From a virus, in the IMG/VR virus record IMGVR_UViG_3300046460_000404, positions 1 through 34,064 of that record: a stretch of DNA of 34,064 nt; one strand, given 5' to 3'. Position numbers and translations under genes: made by a program. The notes under the pieces were generated by a model. The model saw only the letters and a list, made by a program, of their open reading frames with translations. It was not told where the DNA came from and did no database searches. Numbering within the stretch: the first letter of the stretch is position 1; every line of letters begins with the position of its first letter. Shown one piece after another: positions 14,588 through 22,950 of this stretch.

Positions 14588-15564
14588 TGGCCGCTCCGAC
14601 CAACACCGTCACCACGCTCAACAACGTCGGCATCCGCGAGGATCTCCAGGACGAGATCTACCGAGTCGCCCCGGAGAAGACGCCCTTCATCTCGTCGATC
14701 GGCAAGACGAAGGCCAAAAACACCACCCACGAATGGCAGACCGAGACGCTGGACTCGGTGAACGCCGACAACGCCGCGCTTGAAGGCAGCGATGTCGGCA
14801 CGATCACGGCCGGCAACCTGACCACCCGCGTCAAGAACGTCTGCCAGATCTTCACCAAGGATGGCGTGGTTTCTGGCACCGCCCAGGCCGTGGTCACAGC
14901 CGGCCGCTCGGACGAGCGCGATCGCCAGGAACTGCTGAAGGGCCTGTCGATGCGCCGCGATATGGAGGCCGCGTTCCTGCTGCCCCGTGCCTCGGTGCTG
15001 GAATCGGGGGCGACCCCGCGTGCTGCGGCTGGTCTGGCCGCCTGGCTGACCTCCAACGTCTCCCGCGGCTCGGGCGGTGCGAACGGCGGCTACTCGGCAG
15101 GCCTTGTTGCGGCCCCGACCGACGGCACGCGCCGGACCTTCACCGAGGACCAGCTCAAGGCCGTCAACCAGTCGATGTTCGACAACGGCGCCAGCGTCGA
15201 TGGCTCGATCATCATCGCCGGCTCCAAGCACAAGGGCGAGTTCTCGGCCATGACCGGCATCGCCGACATCCGTGTCGACGTGAAGGGCAACGGCCAGGCG
15301 ATCATCGTCGGTGGCGCGGATGTCTACCAAGGCGATTTCGGCAAGCAGGCCGTCGTTCCTCACCCCTATGGGCTGAGCCGCTCCAGCACGGTGCGCGAGG
15401 TCCTGATCGTCGACACCTCCATGGCCGCCGTCGGTACCCTGCGCCCGGTGAAGTCGAAGGACCTCGCTGTCACCGGCGACAACACGAAGTTCCAGATCGT
15501 CACCGAAGCCACCCTGGTTGTTCGCAACGAGAAGGCTCACGGCGTCGTCGCTGACCTGCTCTGA
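14587..15564 (+). CDS. Major capsid protein (SU10-like, DUF5309 family)
   Basis: A 325-residue protein whose start (TVTTLNNVGIREDLQDEIYR, then VAPEKTPFISSIG) is the hallmark of SU10-type coat proteins. The middle and end have the helix-rich spine (DERDRQELLKGLSMRRDMEA) and P-domain strands expected of an HK97 fold. It forms the head shell. A strong terminator at 15578-15610 directly follows, so the capsid message ends or is strongly attenuated here. Confidence 0.8.
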   Translation: MAAPTNTVTTLNNVGIREDLQDEIYRVAPEKTPFISSIGKTKAKNTTHEWQTETLDSVNADNAALEGSDVGTITAGNLTTRVKNVCQIFTKDGVVSGTAQAVVTAGRSDERDRQELLKGLSMRRDMEAAFLLPRASVLESGATPRAAAGLAAWLTSNVSRGSGGANGGYSAGLVAAPTDGTRRTFTEDQLKAVNQSMFDNGASVDGSIIIAGSKHKGEFSAMTGIADIRVDVKGNGQAIIVGGADVYQGDFGKQAVVPHPYGLSRSSTVREVLIVDTSMAAVGTLRPVKSKDLAVTGDNTKFQIVTEATLVVRNEKAHGVVADLL

Positions 15565-15577
15565 CCTCCCCCCGACT

Positions 15578-15610
15578 GGCCGGGACGGCTTCGGCTGTCT
15601 CGGCCTTTTT
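15578..15610 (+). terminator. Intrinsic terminator with UUCG tetraloop after the capsid gene
   Basis: 12-bp stem (15578-15589 with 15594-15605, including two G-T pairs), loop TTCG, then TTTTT (15606-15610). It lies inside the late operon, 14 bp after the capsid stop and 12 bp before the next ATG. It would enrich capsid mRNA over the downstream tail genes. Confidence 0.85.
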
Positions 15611-15622
15611 CGCGAGATCCCC

Positions 15623-15850
15623 ATGACCGAGACCACCCATTCCGGCGCCGTAAAGAAGAAGGGCGCACCGCCTCCCGTCCCCACCGTCATCGAGGAGGGC
15701 GCTCTGGTCGCTGTCCGCATCACCAAGGCCGGCCATGGCCTGGTGTTCAGTGGCGTCGAGTCAGAGACTTACGACTGGAACGATGAAGTCGTGCTCGAAG
15801 GCCCGACGGCGAAGGCCCTCGAAGATCGGCATTTCGTCGAGATCCTCTGA
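15623..15850 (+). CDS. Hypothetical head-region protein
   Basis: 75 residues starting at the first ATG after the terminator. A Lys/Pro-rich N-terminus (KKKGAPPPVPT) leads into a small beta domain (ALVAVRITKAGHGLVFSGVE, EVVLEGPTAKALEDRHFVEI). Its position between capsid and adaptor fits a minor head component. It overlaps the next gene by TGATG. Family not recognised. Confidence 0.65.
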   Translation: MTETTHSGAVKKKGAPPPVPTVIEEGALVAVRITKAGHGLVFSGVESETYDWNDEVVLEGPTAKALEDRHFVEIL

Positions 15851-16149
15851 TGTGGGCTCCCGGCGTCCAGCGCCAGTTCGTTGACAACCACGATGGCAGC
15901 TACAGCATCGTGGCGTCGCAGGACCTGACCGCGATCATCGATCGTTGCAAGGCGATGTCGACGCACAACGACGGCTATACGCCTTCGCGTGACATGCGCC
16001 GGGTGGCTTTCATCCCCGACATCATCGCCGTGAAATGGCTGAACGAGGAGGGGTGGTGGTACCTGGATCCGAACGCCAAGGACCGCCTGAACCGCAAGCT
16101 CAATGACCCTGACTATCAGTACCTGCGCACCGCGCCGGGGAGGGTCTGA
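15850..16149 (+). CDS. Hypothetical head-completion-region protein
   Basis: A 99-residue protein coupled to both neighbours by TGATG overlaps. It includes VDNHDGSYSIVASQDLTAII, RRVAFIPDIIAVKWLNEEG and a C-terminal DPDYQYLRTAPGRV, a segment I associate with conserved proteins beside adaptor genes in similar podoviruses. Function unknown; it probably acts in virion assembly. Confidence 0.65.
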   Translation: MWAPGVQRQFVDNHDGSYSIVASQDLTAIIDRCKAMSTHNDGYTPSRDMRRVAFIPDIIAVKWLNEEGWWYLDPNAKDRLNRKLNDPDYQYLRTAPGRV

Positions 16150-16775
16150 TGCCGCTCTCGACCTACGGCGAGCTGAAGCAGGGCGTCAGGGACTATGCCT
16201 CCCGGTCATTGACGCTGTTCGAGACCAATATCCCGGTCTTCATCCATTACGCGCACACCGAGCTGATGGCTGCCCTGCGCATCCCGCTGCTGCAGGCATC
16301 GGTCGATCTGACGATCAGCGCCAATTCCATTGCCCTGCCGTCTGACTACCGTGCTGCAGGCCGGCTCTGGCTGGATGTCGACTACGAAGAGCCCCTGTCG
16401 CCGGGATCGCTGGACCAGGTGATGCGCGCCCGGTCGATGCAGACGCCGTCTCGGCCGACCATTTTCGGCCGCGAGGGTTCGAACATGACGTTCGGCCCGA
16501 CGCCTGACACGACCTACACCGGCAAACTGCTCTACTACCGCTCGCTTGACGCGATGAGCTTGGATGCGGACACGAACGTCATCCTGGCGCGATACCCGTT
16601 CGCCTACCTATTCGGCGCTCTGTCGGCCGCTGCGGCCTTCGACAAGTTCAGTGAGGAAGAGGCTTCGTACGAGGCCCGCTTCCGCTCGCAGATAAACCAG
16701 ATCATCGCCCGCGAGCGAGCTGACGCCATGTCTGGGGGCCCGATCGCGCCGACCATCTCAGGGGCGGTCGTATGA
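16149..16775 (+). CDS. Phage head-tail adaptor protein (SU10-adaptor-like)
   Basis: A 208-residue protein with the typical adaptor opening (MPLSTYGELKQGVRDYASRS; helix IPVFIHYAHTELMAALRIPL), a beta core (ALPSDYRAAGRLWLDVDY) and an ALSAAAAFDKFSEEEASYEA helix. It closes the portal ring and links it to the nozzle. It overlaps the next gene by ATGA. The family is well matched by pattern, not searched. Confidence 0.75.
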   Translation: MPLSTYGELKQGVRDYASRSLTLFETNIPVFIHYAHTELMAALRIPLLQASVDLTISANSIALPSDYRAAGRLWLDVDYEEPLSPGSLDQVMRARSMQTPSRPTIFGREGSNMTFGPTPDTTYTGKLLYYRSLDAMSLDADTNVILARYPFAYLFGALSAAAAFDKFSEEEASYEARFRSQINQIIARERADAMSGGPIAPTISGAVV

Positions 16776-17026
16776 GCTGGTATCCGGCAGGTCTGCCGCC
16801 TCTCGTCGCGCGTCTTGCCGCTGCGATTGAAGCCCGGTTCTCCCCGATCGAGCCCGACAAGCCGCGCCGCGACTTCAAGCGCGAGACCGCCTCGGACCTT
16901 CCGCCAGCAGAGGGCTGGGAAGGCTGCACGATCTACGTCCGTGACGTTGATGGCGCGGGTGCTTCCTGCCCGGTCTTCAGCGACGGCTTGGCCTGGCGCC
17001 GCTACGACACGAGAGGGGCTGTCTGA
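16772..17026 (+). CDS. Hypothetical tail-region protein
   Basis: 84 residues, coupled to its neighbours (ATGA upstream, TGATG downstream). It contains a DKPRRDFKRETASDLPPAEG segment and a short beta part (CTIYVRDVDGAGASCPVFSD) ending in GLAWRRYDTRGAV. That ending resembles short phage proteins before fibre genes. No function assigned. Confidence 0.65.
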   Translation: MSWYPAGLPPLVARLAAAIEARFSPIEPDKPRRDFKRETASDLPPAEGWEGCTIYVRDVDGAGASCPVFSDGLAWRRYDTRGAV

Positions 17027-17892
17027 TGCCTTCAGGCTACACTCCCCTCGGCTTTATCGAGATGGTGACGGGCGAGGACGAGACCGTCTGGGGCGCGAAG
17101 CTCAACGCGCAAGCCTTGGCGTTAATCGACGAGGCCATTCGCGGCCGCGCCGCCTTCGTCTTGTCCGGCGCAAAGCTCCTCACATCGACAAACGGTGTCG
17201 ATACCGAGGGTCGGAAGGCAATCCTGCACGCGACGAGCGGAACCGGCGGCACGGTCACCATCCCCGGTTACTCCAAGCTCTACGCGGCCATCAATGACAC
17301 GACGGGCGACATGGTCATCACGTCTGGTGGAGCAACGAACGCAACGATCGCCTCGGGCAATGGAGCGATTGTTGCCTGCGATGGCGCAGGATCGGTTGTT
17401 GCACTGCAAACCAGCGACTTTGGAGGCTCACGTCTCACCAACGTGGGATCGCCCACCGCGCCGAGCGACGCAGCGACTAAAGCCTATGTCGATGAGCAAG
17501 CCTTCGCTGGCACGATTGGAGCCTTTCCGGGCATGCCCGGCAATGGCGGCCGGCCTCTGATCCTCAGGCCTGACGAGTCCGCTCCGATGTGGTCGGTCGG
17601 CCCGGTCCGCAAGGCCACCAGCTTCACCGCTGAGCGCGGCGGATCCTACATCGTGGATACCACCTCTGGTGTGGTCACGGGCTCCGAACCAGCCGGCTCG
17701 CTGTCTGGCGATGTTCTGAGTTTTTCGGACGGAGGCGCGAATTCCTCGTCGGCCGGCTGGGCGGCCAATCGCTTCATCTTTGACCCTGGTAGCCACACCG
17801 TCATGGGCACGTCCGGCGTTCTGAACTGCCGAGTTCGCGGCGCTTCGTTTTCTCTCTCCCTTCAATCTGGCGATTGGCAGTTCACCCGATGA
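17026..17892 (+). CDS. Tail fibre-like protein
   Basis: A 288-residue beta-rich protein. The N-terminus (PLGFIEMVTGEDETVWGAKL) looks like a virion-attachment domain. The signature RLTNVGSPTAPSDAATKAYV (about 136-155) is a recurring trimerisation segment of phage tail fibres. The C-terminal part is Ser/Gly-rich with short strands ending QSGDWQFTR. It overlaps the Gly-rich adhesin gene by ATGA, so the two may form one receptor-binding assembly. Confidence 0.7.
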   Translation: MPSGYTPLGFIEMVTGEDETVWGAKLNAQALALIDEAIRGRAAFVLSGAKLLTSTNGVDTEGRKAILHATSGTGGTVTIPGYSKLYAAINDTTGDMVITSGGATNATIASGNGAIVACDGAGSVVALQTSDFGGSRLTNVGSPTAPSDAATKAYVDEQAFAGTIGAFPGMPGNGGRPLILRPDESAPMWSVGPVRKATSFTAERGGSYIVDTTSGVVTGSEPAGSLSGDVLSFSDGGANSSSAGWAANRFIFDPGSHTVMGTSGVLNCRVRGASFSLSLQSGDWQFTR

Positions 17893-18707
17893 GCGAGCTT
17901 AGCGACTTCCTTTTGGCGGGCGCCGGCGCAGCGCGCTGCCTGGACCGCCAGATTTTCAACGCTAGCGGCACGTGGACTAAGCCCGCCGACTATACCGGTA
18001 ACTTGGCGCTGGGCGCTGGCAAGTTCCTGCGGGTCCACACTCTCAGTGGAGCCCAAGGCGGCAATGGCGGCGAAAGCGGCGGCGGCGGCCCTGGTGCTGG
18101 TGGTGCGGGTGGTGGCCTTAGCGAGGCGATTGTCCCCATCGACCGGGTTTCCGCCACCGAGTCCGTCACGGTCGGGCTCGGCAGTGCCGGCGCGGTAGCG
18201 GGCGCCGTTGCTGCGTCCGCCGGCGACAGCGCTTTTGGCCAACTCGTGGCGGCGCGCGGCCCTCGGTCGGTCAGCTCTTCATTTTCCACCGCGAATACCA
18301 ACCCCGGCTCAGGGGCGTATCTCGGCGGGGTCAGCGGCAACCAGGGCGGACAACCTACCGAAAACCCACCATTCCAAGCCGCTCCAGCCGGCGGAAGCGC
18401 GGCTTCGAGCAGCTCGCCGGCCAAGGCAGGCCCCAGGTCTGTGGGGCCCCTCGGCACAGCACTTGGTGGAGCCCCGGGAACAAGTGGCGCTACCCCTACT
18501 GCAGGCTCGCCCGGGGCGTCACCCACCATGGGGCCGGGCGGCGGTGGTGGCGGTGGCGGAGCCTCGACGGGCGCGAATCCAGGAGCCAAAGACGGCAAGG
18601 GAGGCCGTGGCGCCGGCGGCGGTGGCGGCGGCCCGAGCCCCTCAGGCGTCGGCGGCGACGGTGGTGATGGCGGCGACGGCCAAGTCGTTGTCGAGGTCTG
18701 GGGTTAG
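17889..18707 (+). CDS. Glycine-rich tail adhesin
   Basis: A 272-residue protein starting MSELSDFLL. An N-terminal strand FNASGTWTKPADYTG opens a region (about 60-265) of extreme glycine content with long G runs, closing with DGQVVVEVWG. This opening and closing around polyglycine is characteristic of fibre-tip adhesins thought to fold as packed polyglycine helices. Ala/Pro/Ser-rich loops between Gly blocks would contact the host receptor and are likely hypervariable. Confidence 0.7.
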   Translation: MSELSDFLLAGAGAARCLDRQIFNASGTWTKPADYTGNLALGAGKFLRVHTLSGAQGGNGGESGGGGPGAGGAGGGLSEAIVPIDRVSATESVTVGLGSAGAVAGAVAASAGDSAFGQLVAARGPRSVSSSFSTANTNPGSGAYLGGVSGNQGGQPTENPPFQAAPAGGSAASSSSPAKAGPRSVGPLGTALGGAPGTSGATPTAGSPGASPTMGPGGGGGGGGASTGANPGAKDGKGGRGAGGGGGGPSPSGVGGDGGDGGDGQVVVEVWG

Positions 18708-18710
18708 AGC

Positions 18711-20240
18711 GTGCGCTACCCGCTCGACATCCCGCCCGGCCTCGTTTTCGGCGAGACGGTCTTGGCCGCTCAAGGTCGATACACTGACGGAAGTCTCGTT
18801 CGGTTCGTCTCCACGGACAACGACCAGCCCGCGCGTCCTGAGATCATCGGCGGCTGGGAGTCGCTCACACTTGAGACGCTCTCCGGCGTCTGCCGCAACA
18901 CCTTCACGTGGACCGACCTCGCGGGGCGGCTGAACGTGGCGTTCGGCACGCATACGGGCCTCTATGTCTGGCGCGGCGGCGCACTGTTCGACATCACGCC
19001 TACCGGACTAGTCGCCGGGCAGGTCAATGGCACGCAGGGCCAGGGCTATGGCGTCGGCCCCTATGGCTCGGGCTTCTACGGACTTCCCGCGATCGGCGAG
19101 TATTATGCTCGGACGTGGAGTTTCGGAGCGCTGGGCGAGGCTTTGATCGCCTGTCCGCGGGGCGGGACCATTTATCAGTGGGCCAACGACACGGGTGTCG
19201 TAGCGGCCCCGGTCACCAACGCGCCAGCCAACGTCACCAGCATTCTTGTGACCGAAGAGCGGGCCGTCATGGCGGTCGGCTGCAACGAGGAGGTCTCGGG
19301 CGACTTCAACCCGCTGTGCATTCGGCACTCGTCGCTCACCGATGAAACCGTCTGGGCAACAAGCACCGACGACACGGCGCGCGAGAAGATCCTGGCGGGT
19401 GGCGGGCGTCTAGTCGGCGGCCTGAAGGTCGCGGCCAACAACATCGTTTTCACCAACAACCAGGCGTTCGTCGTCTCCTACATCGGCTCGCTGGACGAAG
19501 TGTATCGCTTCGAAAGCGTCGGCAACCAATGCGGCCTGATCGGCGCCAATGCCATGACGGCGGACAATCAGACCGCCTATTGGATCTCGCCCGACTATCA
19601 GCTGTGGGGCTACTCGCTTGGCGGCATCCCCCAGACGCTGACGACGCCATTCCGCAAGGATCTCGACGACTATCTGGCGCTATCGCAGCAGGACAAGATC
19701 GTCGTGTCGACGGTCAAGGCCTTCAATGAGCTCTGGATCTTCTACCCTGATAGCCGTGACGGAATGGAGAACAGCCGCGCGTTCTCGATGAATCTGAAAC
19801 ACGGCAGCCCGGCCAAGCACATTCTGGCCCGCACCGCGTTCGTCGACGCCAGCGTGGCGCGCTCGCCAATCGGCGCCACGGTCGACGGCACGGTGTACTG
19901 GCACGAGCGCGGCAACAGCGCCGATGGGGCGGCCCTGACGGGCTTTCTGCTCAGCGGCGCGCAGTACCTGGCGCCGGGCGGGGAGTTAGTCAGCTTGTCG
20001 TCGATCTGGCCCGACTTCAAAGGTCAGCAGGGCGCGATCAATCTGACGCTCCTGTGCCGTGAGCAGCCTCAGGACGATCCGGTGGAGATCGGCCCGTTCA
20101 CCATCCAGCCTTCGCAGTCCAAGCAGGACCTGCACACCGTGGCCAGGCTGATCGGGCTCAAGCTCTCGTTTTCGTCAGGGCCCGCCTACATGCGGATGGG
20201 GACGCCGGTCGTCGAGGGCCGCATCGTGGGTCGCCGATGA
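18711..20240 (+). CDS. Tail nozzle/DNA-stabilisation-like protein
   Basis: 509 residues from GTG 18711 (MRYPLDIPPGLVFGETVLAA opening). The repeated blades with WTDLAGRLNVAFGTHTGLYV, GEALIACPRGGTIYQWA and AYWISPDYQLWGYS fit a beta-propeller. This resembles the gp10-like nozzle that plugs the portal after packaging in short-tailed phages. Size and position between adaptor/fibre and ejection genes agree. It overlaps the next gene by ATGA. Confidence 0.65.
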   Translation: MRYPLDIPPGLVFGETVLAAQGRYTDGSLVRFVSTDNDQPARPEIIGGWESLTLETLSGVCRNTFTWTDLAGRLNVAFGTHTGLYVWRGGALFDITPTGLVAGQVNGTQGQGYGVGPYGSGFYGLPAIGEYYARTWSFGALGEALIACPRGGTIYQWANDTGVVAAPVTNAPANVTSILVTEERAVMAVGCNEEVSGDFNPLCIRHSSLTDETVWATSTDDTAREKILAGGGRLVGGLKVAANNIVFTNNQAFVVSYIGSLDEVYRFESVGNQCGLIGANAMTADNQTAYWISPDYQLWGYSLGGIPQTLTTPFRKDLDDYLALSQQDKIVVSTVKAFNELWIFYPDSRDGMENSRAFSMNLKHGSPAKHILARTAFVDASVARSPIGATVDGTVYWHERGNSADGAALTGFLLSGAQYLAPGGELVSLSSIWPDFKGQQGAINLTLLCREQPQDDPVEIGPFTIQPSQSKQDLHTVARLIGLKLSFSSGPAYMRMGTPVVEGRIVGRR

Positions 20241-20623
20241 TCGACGATGGTCGCCTCGAGGAGATGGATCGCCGGCGGCCGATGGTCGAGGAAGCGATCG
20301 AGGGCGGCTTTCTGAGCTTTCCCACGCTGCGCGCTCTCATTGGACAAGGGCTGATCCAGATCTGGTTCGGCGCGCGGTCCATCATGCTCTCCGAGGTCCA
20401 ATCCTACGACGAGCACAAGGCCATACAGTGCTTTGCAGCGGCGGGTTGTCGGACCGAAATCGAGGACATCATTCGTCCCGCGATCGAGGAATGGGGCCGG
20501 TCGCAAGGCTGCGATCTGGCGCTCGTCGAGGCCTCCCGCCCAGGGTGGGAGAAGGCGCTTAGGCCGCATGGATACCGGAGATGGTCCGTGACGTTGGCTA
20601 AGGTGCTTCAGGATGTCGAGTAA
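20237..20623 (+). CDS. Phage acetyltransferase-like (GNAT-like) protein
   Basis: A 128-residue protein similar in pattern to small GNAT-like proteins in podovirus tail modules: LIQIWFGARSIMLSEVQSYD, CFAAAGCRTEIEDIIRPAIE, EEWGRSQGCDLALVEASRPG and a WEKALRPHGYRRW ending. Whether it acetylates anything is unknown; such proteins may be structural. It overlaps the next gene by 11 bp. Confidence 0.6.
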   Translation: MIDDGRLEEMDRRRPMVEEAIEGGFLSFPTLRALIGQGLIQIWFGARSIMLSEVQSYDEHKAIQCFAAAGCRTEIEDIIRPAIEEWGRSQGCDLALVEASRPGWEKALRPHGYRRWSVTLAKVLQDVE

Positions 20624-21587
20624 GAAGAAGACCAACACCACCACGTCGAACACCTCGACGGCGAACACGGCCACGAACAACACCACCACGGCGGTCAATC
20701 CGTCTTGGGTGACCAGCAGCGTCCAAGGCGTCCAGGACAAGATCAATGGCCTGCTGACCACTGATCCTTCGACGCTGGTGTCAGGCCCCTCGGCGCTTCA
20801 GAACCAGGCTTTCACCGGCGCCTCGGACCTCACCACGTCTCCGCTGTTCGGCCAAGCCGCCGACATGGCGGCCGCGACGGCCGGCAAGGGGCCCGCGACG
20901 ACGAGCGCCGCGAGCCTGCTCGATGGCGGTCTGGAGCGCTTCTACAATCCCTACCAGCAGCAGGTCATCGACTCGACGATGGCCTCTAGCGACGCAGCTG
21001 ATGGGCGGACGCGAGCCCAGCAAACCCTCGACATCGCTCGAAACCAGAAGTTCGGCGGCTCCGGTTCGGCGATCACGCGCGCCCTCACGGAGGGTGAGCT
21101 GCAGCGCGGCCGTGCCCAGACCGAAGCGACCTTGCGCTCAGCCGGGTTCGACAAGGCCACCGGCCTGGCTGTATCCGACGCGGACCGGCGTCAGAGCGCC
21201 AACAACCTCAATGCGTCCCTGGCCGACAGCGCTATGGGGCGCGAGACGCAGATCGCCTCCCTCCTCGGCAATCTTGGCTCGGCAGAAGGCGCGGACGCGC
21301 GCGCCAACATCGGTCTGCTCGGGGATCTCGGGGGCACCCAGCGCGCCATCACCCAGGATCAGATCGCTGCCCCGACCGAGCTGCTCAAGCTGATCTCAGC
21401 CCTCAACAGCGGCCAGAACTACGGCCTGTTCACCGGTCAGCAGTCGACCGGTACTAGCAACGGCACGACGACCAGCGATGGCACGAGCAACACCGTCGAA
21501 AGCGGTGGGCAGCTGGCGGCGTTGCTTTCAGGCCTCGGCGGCCTTGGCACCGGTCTTGGCGCACTTGGGTTTGGATCGGCGAAGTGA
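20613..21587 (+). CDS. Putative virion/ejection protein
   Basis: A 324-residue Ala/Gly/Ser/Thr-rich helical protein. The N-terminus is a Lys then Asn/Thr tract (KKKTNTTTSNTSTANTATNN). The central GLERFYNPYQQQVIDSTMAS and QKFGGSGSAITRALTEGELQ segments are conserved in this type of podovirus virion protein. The C-terminus is Gly/Leu-rich (LSGLGGLGTGLGALGFG), possibly membrane-active. Proposed as an ejection protein delivered with the DNA. The next gene overlaps its stop codon. Confidence 0.6.
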   Translation: MSSKKKTNTTTSNTSTANTATNNTTTAVNPSWVTSSVQGVQDKINGLLTTDPSTLVSGPSALQNQAFTGASDLTTSPLFGQAADMAAATAGKGPATTSAASLLDGGLERFYNPYQQQVIDSTMASSDAADGRTRAQQTLDIARNQKFGGSGSAITRALTEGELQRGRAQTEATLRSAGFDKATGLAVSDADRRQSANNLNASLADSAMGRETQIASLLGNLGSAEGADARANIGLLGDLGGTQRAITQDQIAAPTELLKLISALNSGQNYGLFTGQQSTGTSNGTTTSDGTSNTVESGGQLAALLSGLGGLGTGLGALGFGSAK

Positions 21588-22336
21588 TGCGCATGCCATT
21601 GGGTCTATTCGGCACGTCGGCACGCTCTGGCCAGAAGGAGAGGGCGGCGATCATTGACGCTGCGGCGACGCCGAACCCCAGCCCGACCCGCTCGTATCTC
21701 GGCGGCCTAGTCAGCTATCAGCGCCCGCAAGGTCAGACTGGATCTGATCGGCTCCAGATCGCCAGCGGTATGCTCTCAGACCTAGGGGCGTCGCTCGATG
21801 GCCGCCAGGGCGGCAACGTGGCTGCGATCCAGCGAGACGCCCTCGCGCGCCAGGCCGCTCAGCAAGCGGCCGATCTCAAGAAGTCGTTCGAAGCCTCTAT
21901 CAAAGATCCGCAGGAGTTGGCGTTCTATCGCGCCGCGCCAGCGGCCTACCTGGCGGCCAAGGCGAAGGCGTTCGAGCCCATCTCAGTGACGGGCGGGAAC
22001 ACCGTCTTGAACGGCCCAAAAGGGACCTTCACAGCGCCAAAGCTTGTCGAGGATGCTGGAGTCTACGGCACGCAGGGAACGGACGGTTACACTCAGACCG
22101 GCGCGCGTGGCGCGTCGATCGCCGAGACCGAGGCGGAGCGCTCGCACCGTGTGTCCGAACAGATCGACCGCATCCGAGCGGCGGTCGCCGAAGGTCAGCT
22201 GACTGTGCAGCAAGGCCAGCTTCATCTCGACCAGCTCAAGCACAAGGCGCGCGTGGCGGCGGGCGGCTACGGCACAGCTGGCGTCGGTCAAGTGATCGGC
22301 CCGAACCTCGACCTCAACGATTGGGAGCTGCAGTAA
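21587..22336 (+). CDS. Putative ejection/internal virion protein
   Basis: 249 residues starting ATG 21587 (TGATG overlap); a second ATG at 21593 is possible. Helical and Ala-rich, with LQIASGMLSDLGASLDGRQG, a long region of KKSFEASIKDPQELAFYRAA, and a late coiled coil (SHRVSEQIDRIRAAVAEGQL). Second of four tandem ejection-module genes. Likely packed in the capsid and injected early. No enzymatic motif seen. Confidence 0.6.
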   Translation: MRMPLGLFGTSARSGQKERAAIIDAAATPNPSPTRSYLGGLVSYQRPQGQTGSDRLQIASGMLSDLGASLDGRQGGNVAAIQRDALARQAAQQAADLKKSFEASIKDPQELAFYRAAPAAYLAAKAKAFEPISVTGGNTVLNGPKGTFTAPKLVEDAGVYGTQGTDGYTQTGARGASIAETEAERSHRVSEQIDRIRAAVAEGQLTVQQGQLHLDQLKHKARVAAGGYGTAGVGQVIGPNLDLNDWELQ

Positions 22337-22950
22337 TGCCCGACGTCGGACAGGTCGCCATCAACAAGCGTACCGGCCAGCGCGCCACCTTCAACGGTCA
22401 GGCGTGGGTTGCTGACGCCGTACCAAAATCGCCAGTCGCTGACGCCAGCCTGAGGGGGCGGCTCGCAATGGGCATGGGACCGATGGTTGACGCTCAGGAG
22501 CGAATGACCACGGCCGAGGCTGGCGGGAGCCCGCTCCAGCGTGACTGGGGCGCCGCTCTTCTGGATAAGATCCCCGGCCTGGACGACGCGGCCAAATGGG
22601 CCGGCGGCCAGGATTTCCAAGAGTACCAGCAGGCCGGCAAGACGTTCGAATCTCAACTCATGCCGATCATGAGTGGCGCGGCGGTGTCACCGTCCGAGGC
22701 GGAGCGCCAGATTAAGGCAGCGCTGCCTCAGCTGGGCGACAGCAAAGAGACGCTGACCGCCAAGGCCCGGACGCGGAAGATGATGCTGAACGGGGCCGCC
22801 AAGGCGGCCGGACAGCCACTGCCGTACCCGGACGTGGCGACCTACGGCGTCAACAGCACCCGCGCGAGCGCGCCACCGCCCACGGCCGCTCCGAATGCCC
22901 CCAGGGGCGCACGCGTCGTCATCGACATCAACGGAAGGCCGATCAAGTGA
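22336..22950 (+). CDS. Putative ejection/internal virion protein
   Basis: 204 residues starting MPDVGQVAINKRTGQ at a TAATG overlap. The GQRATFNGQAWV beginning, the WGAALLDKIPGLDDAAKWAG stretch and a QEYQQAGKTFESQLMPIMSG helix resemble virion-associated proteins of related podoviruses. The C-terminus is Pro/Ala-rich, then ARVVIDINGRPIK. Third gene of the ejection module. Confidence 0.6.
   Translation: MPDVGQVAINKRTGQRATFNGQAWVADAVPKSPVADASLRGRLAMGMGPMVDAQERMTTAEAGGSPLQRDWGAALLDKIPGLDDAAKWAGGQDFQEYQQAGKTFESQLMPIMSGAAVSPSEAERQIKAALPQLGDSKETLTAKARTRKMMLNGAAKAAGQPLPYPDVATYGVNSTRASAPPPTAAPNAPRGARVVIDINGRPIK

Noticed and set aside
14503-15726. Leftward 407-codon frame opposite the capsid gene
   Set aside because: Antisense shadow; the rightward strand encodes scaffold and SU10-like capsid with coupled starts and a terminator.
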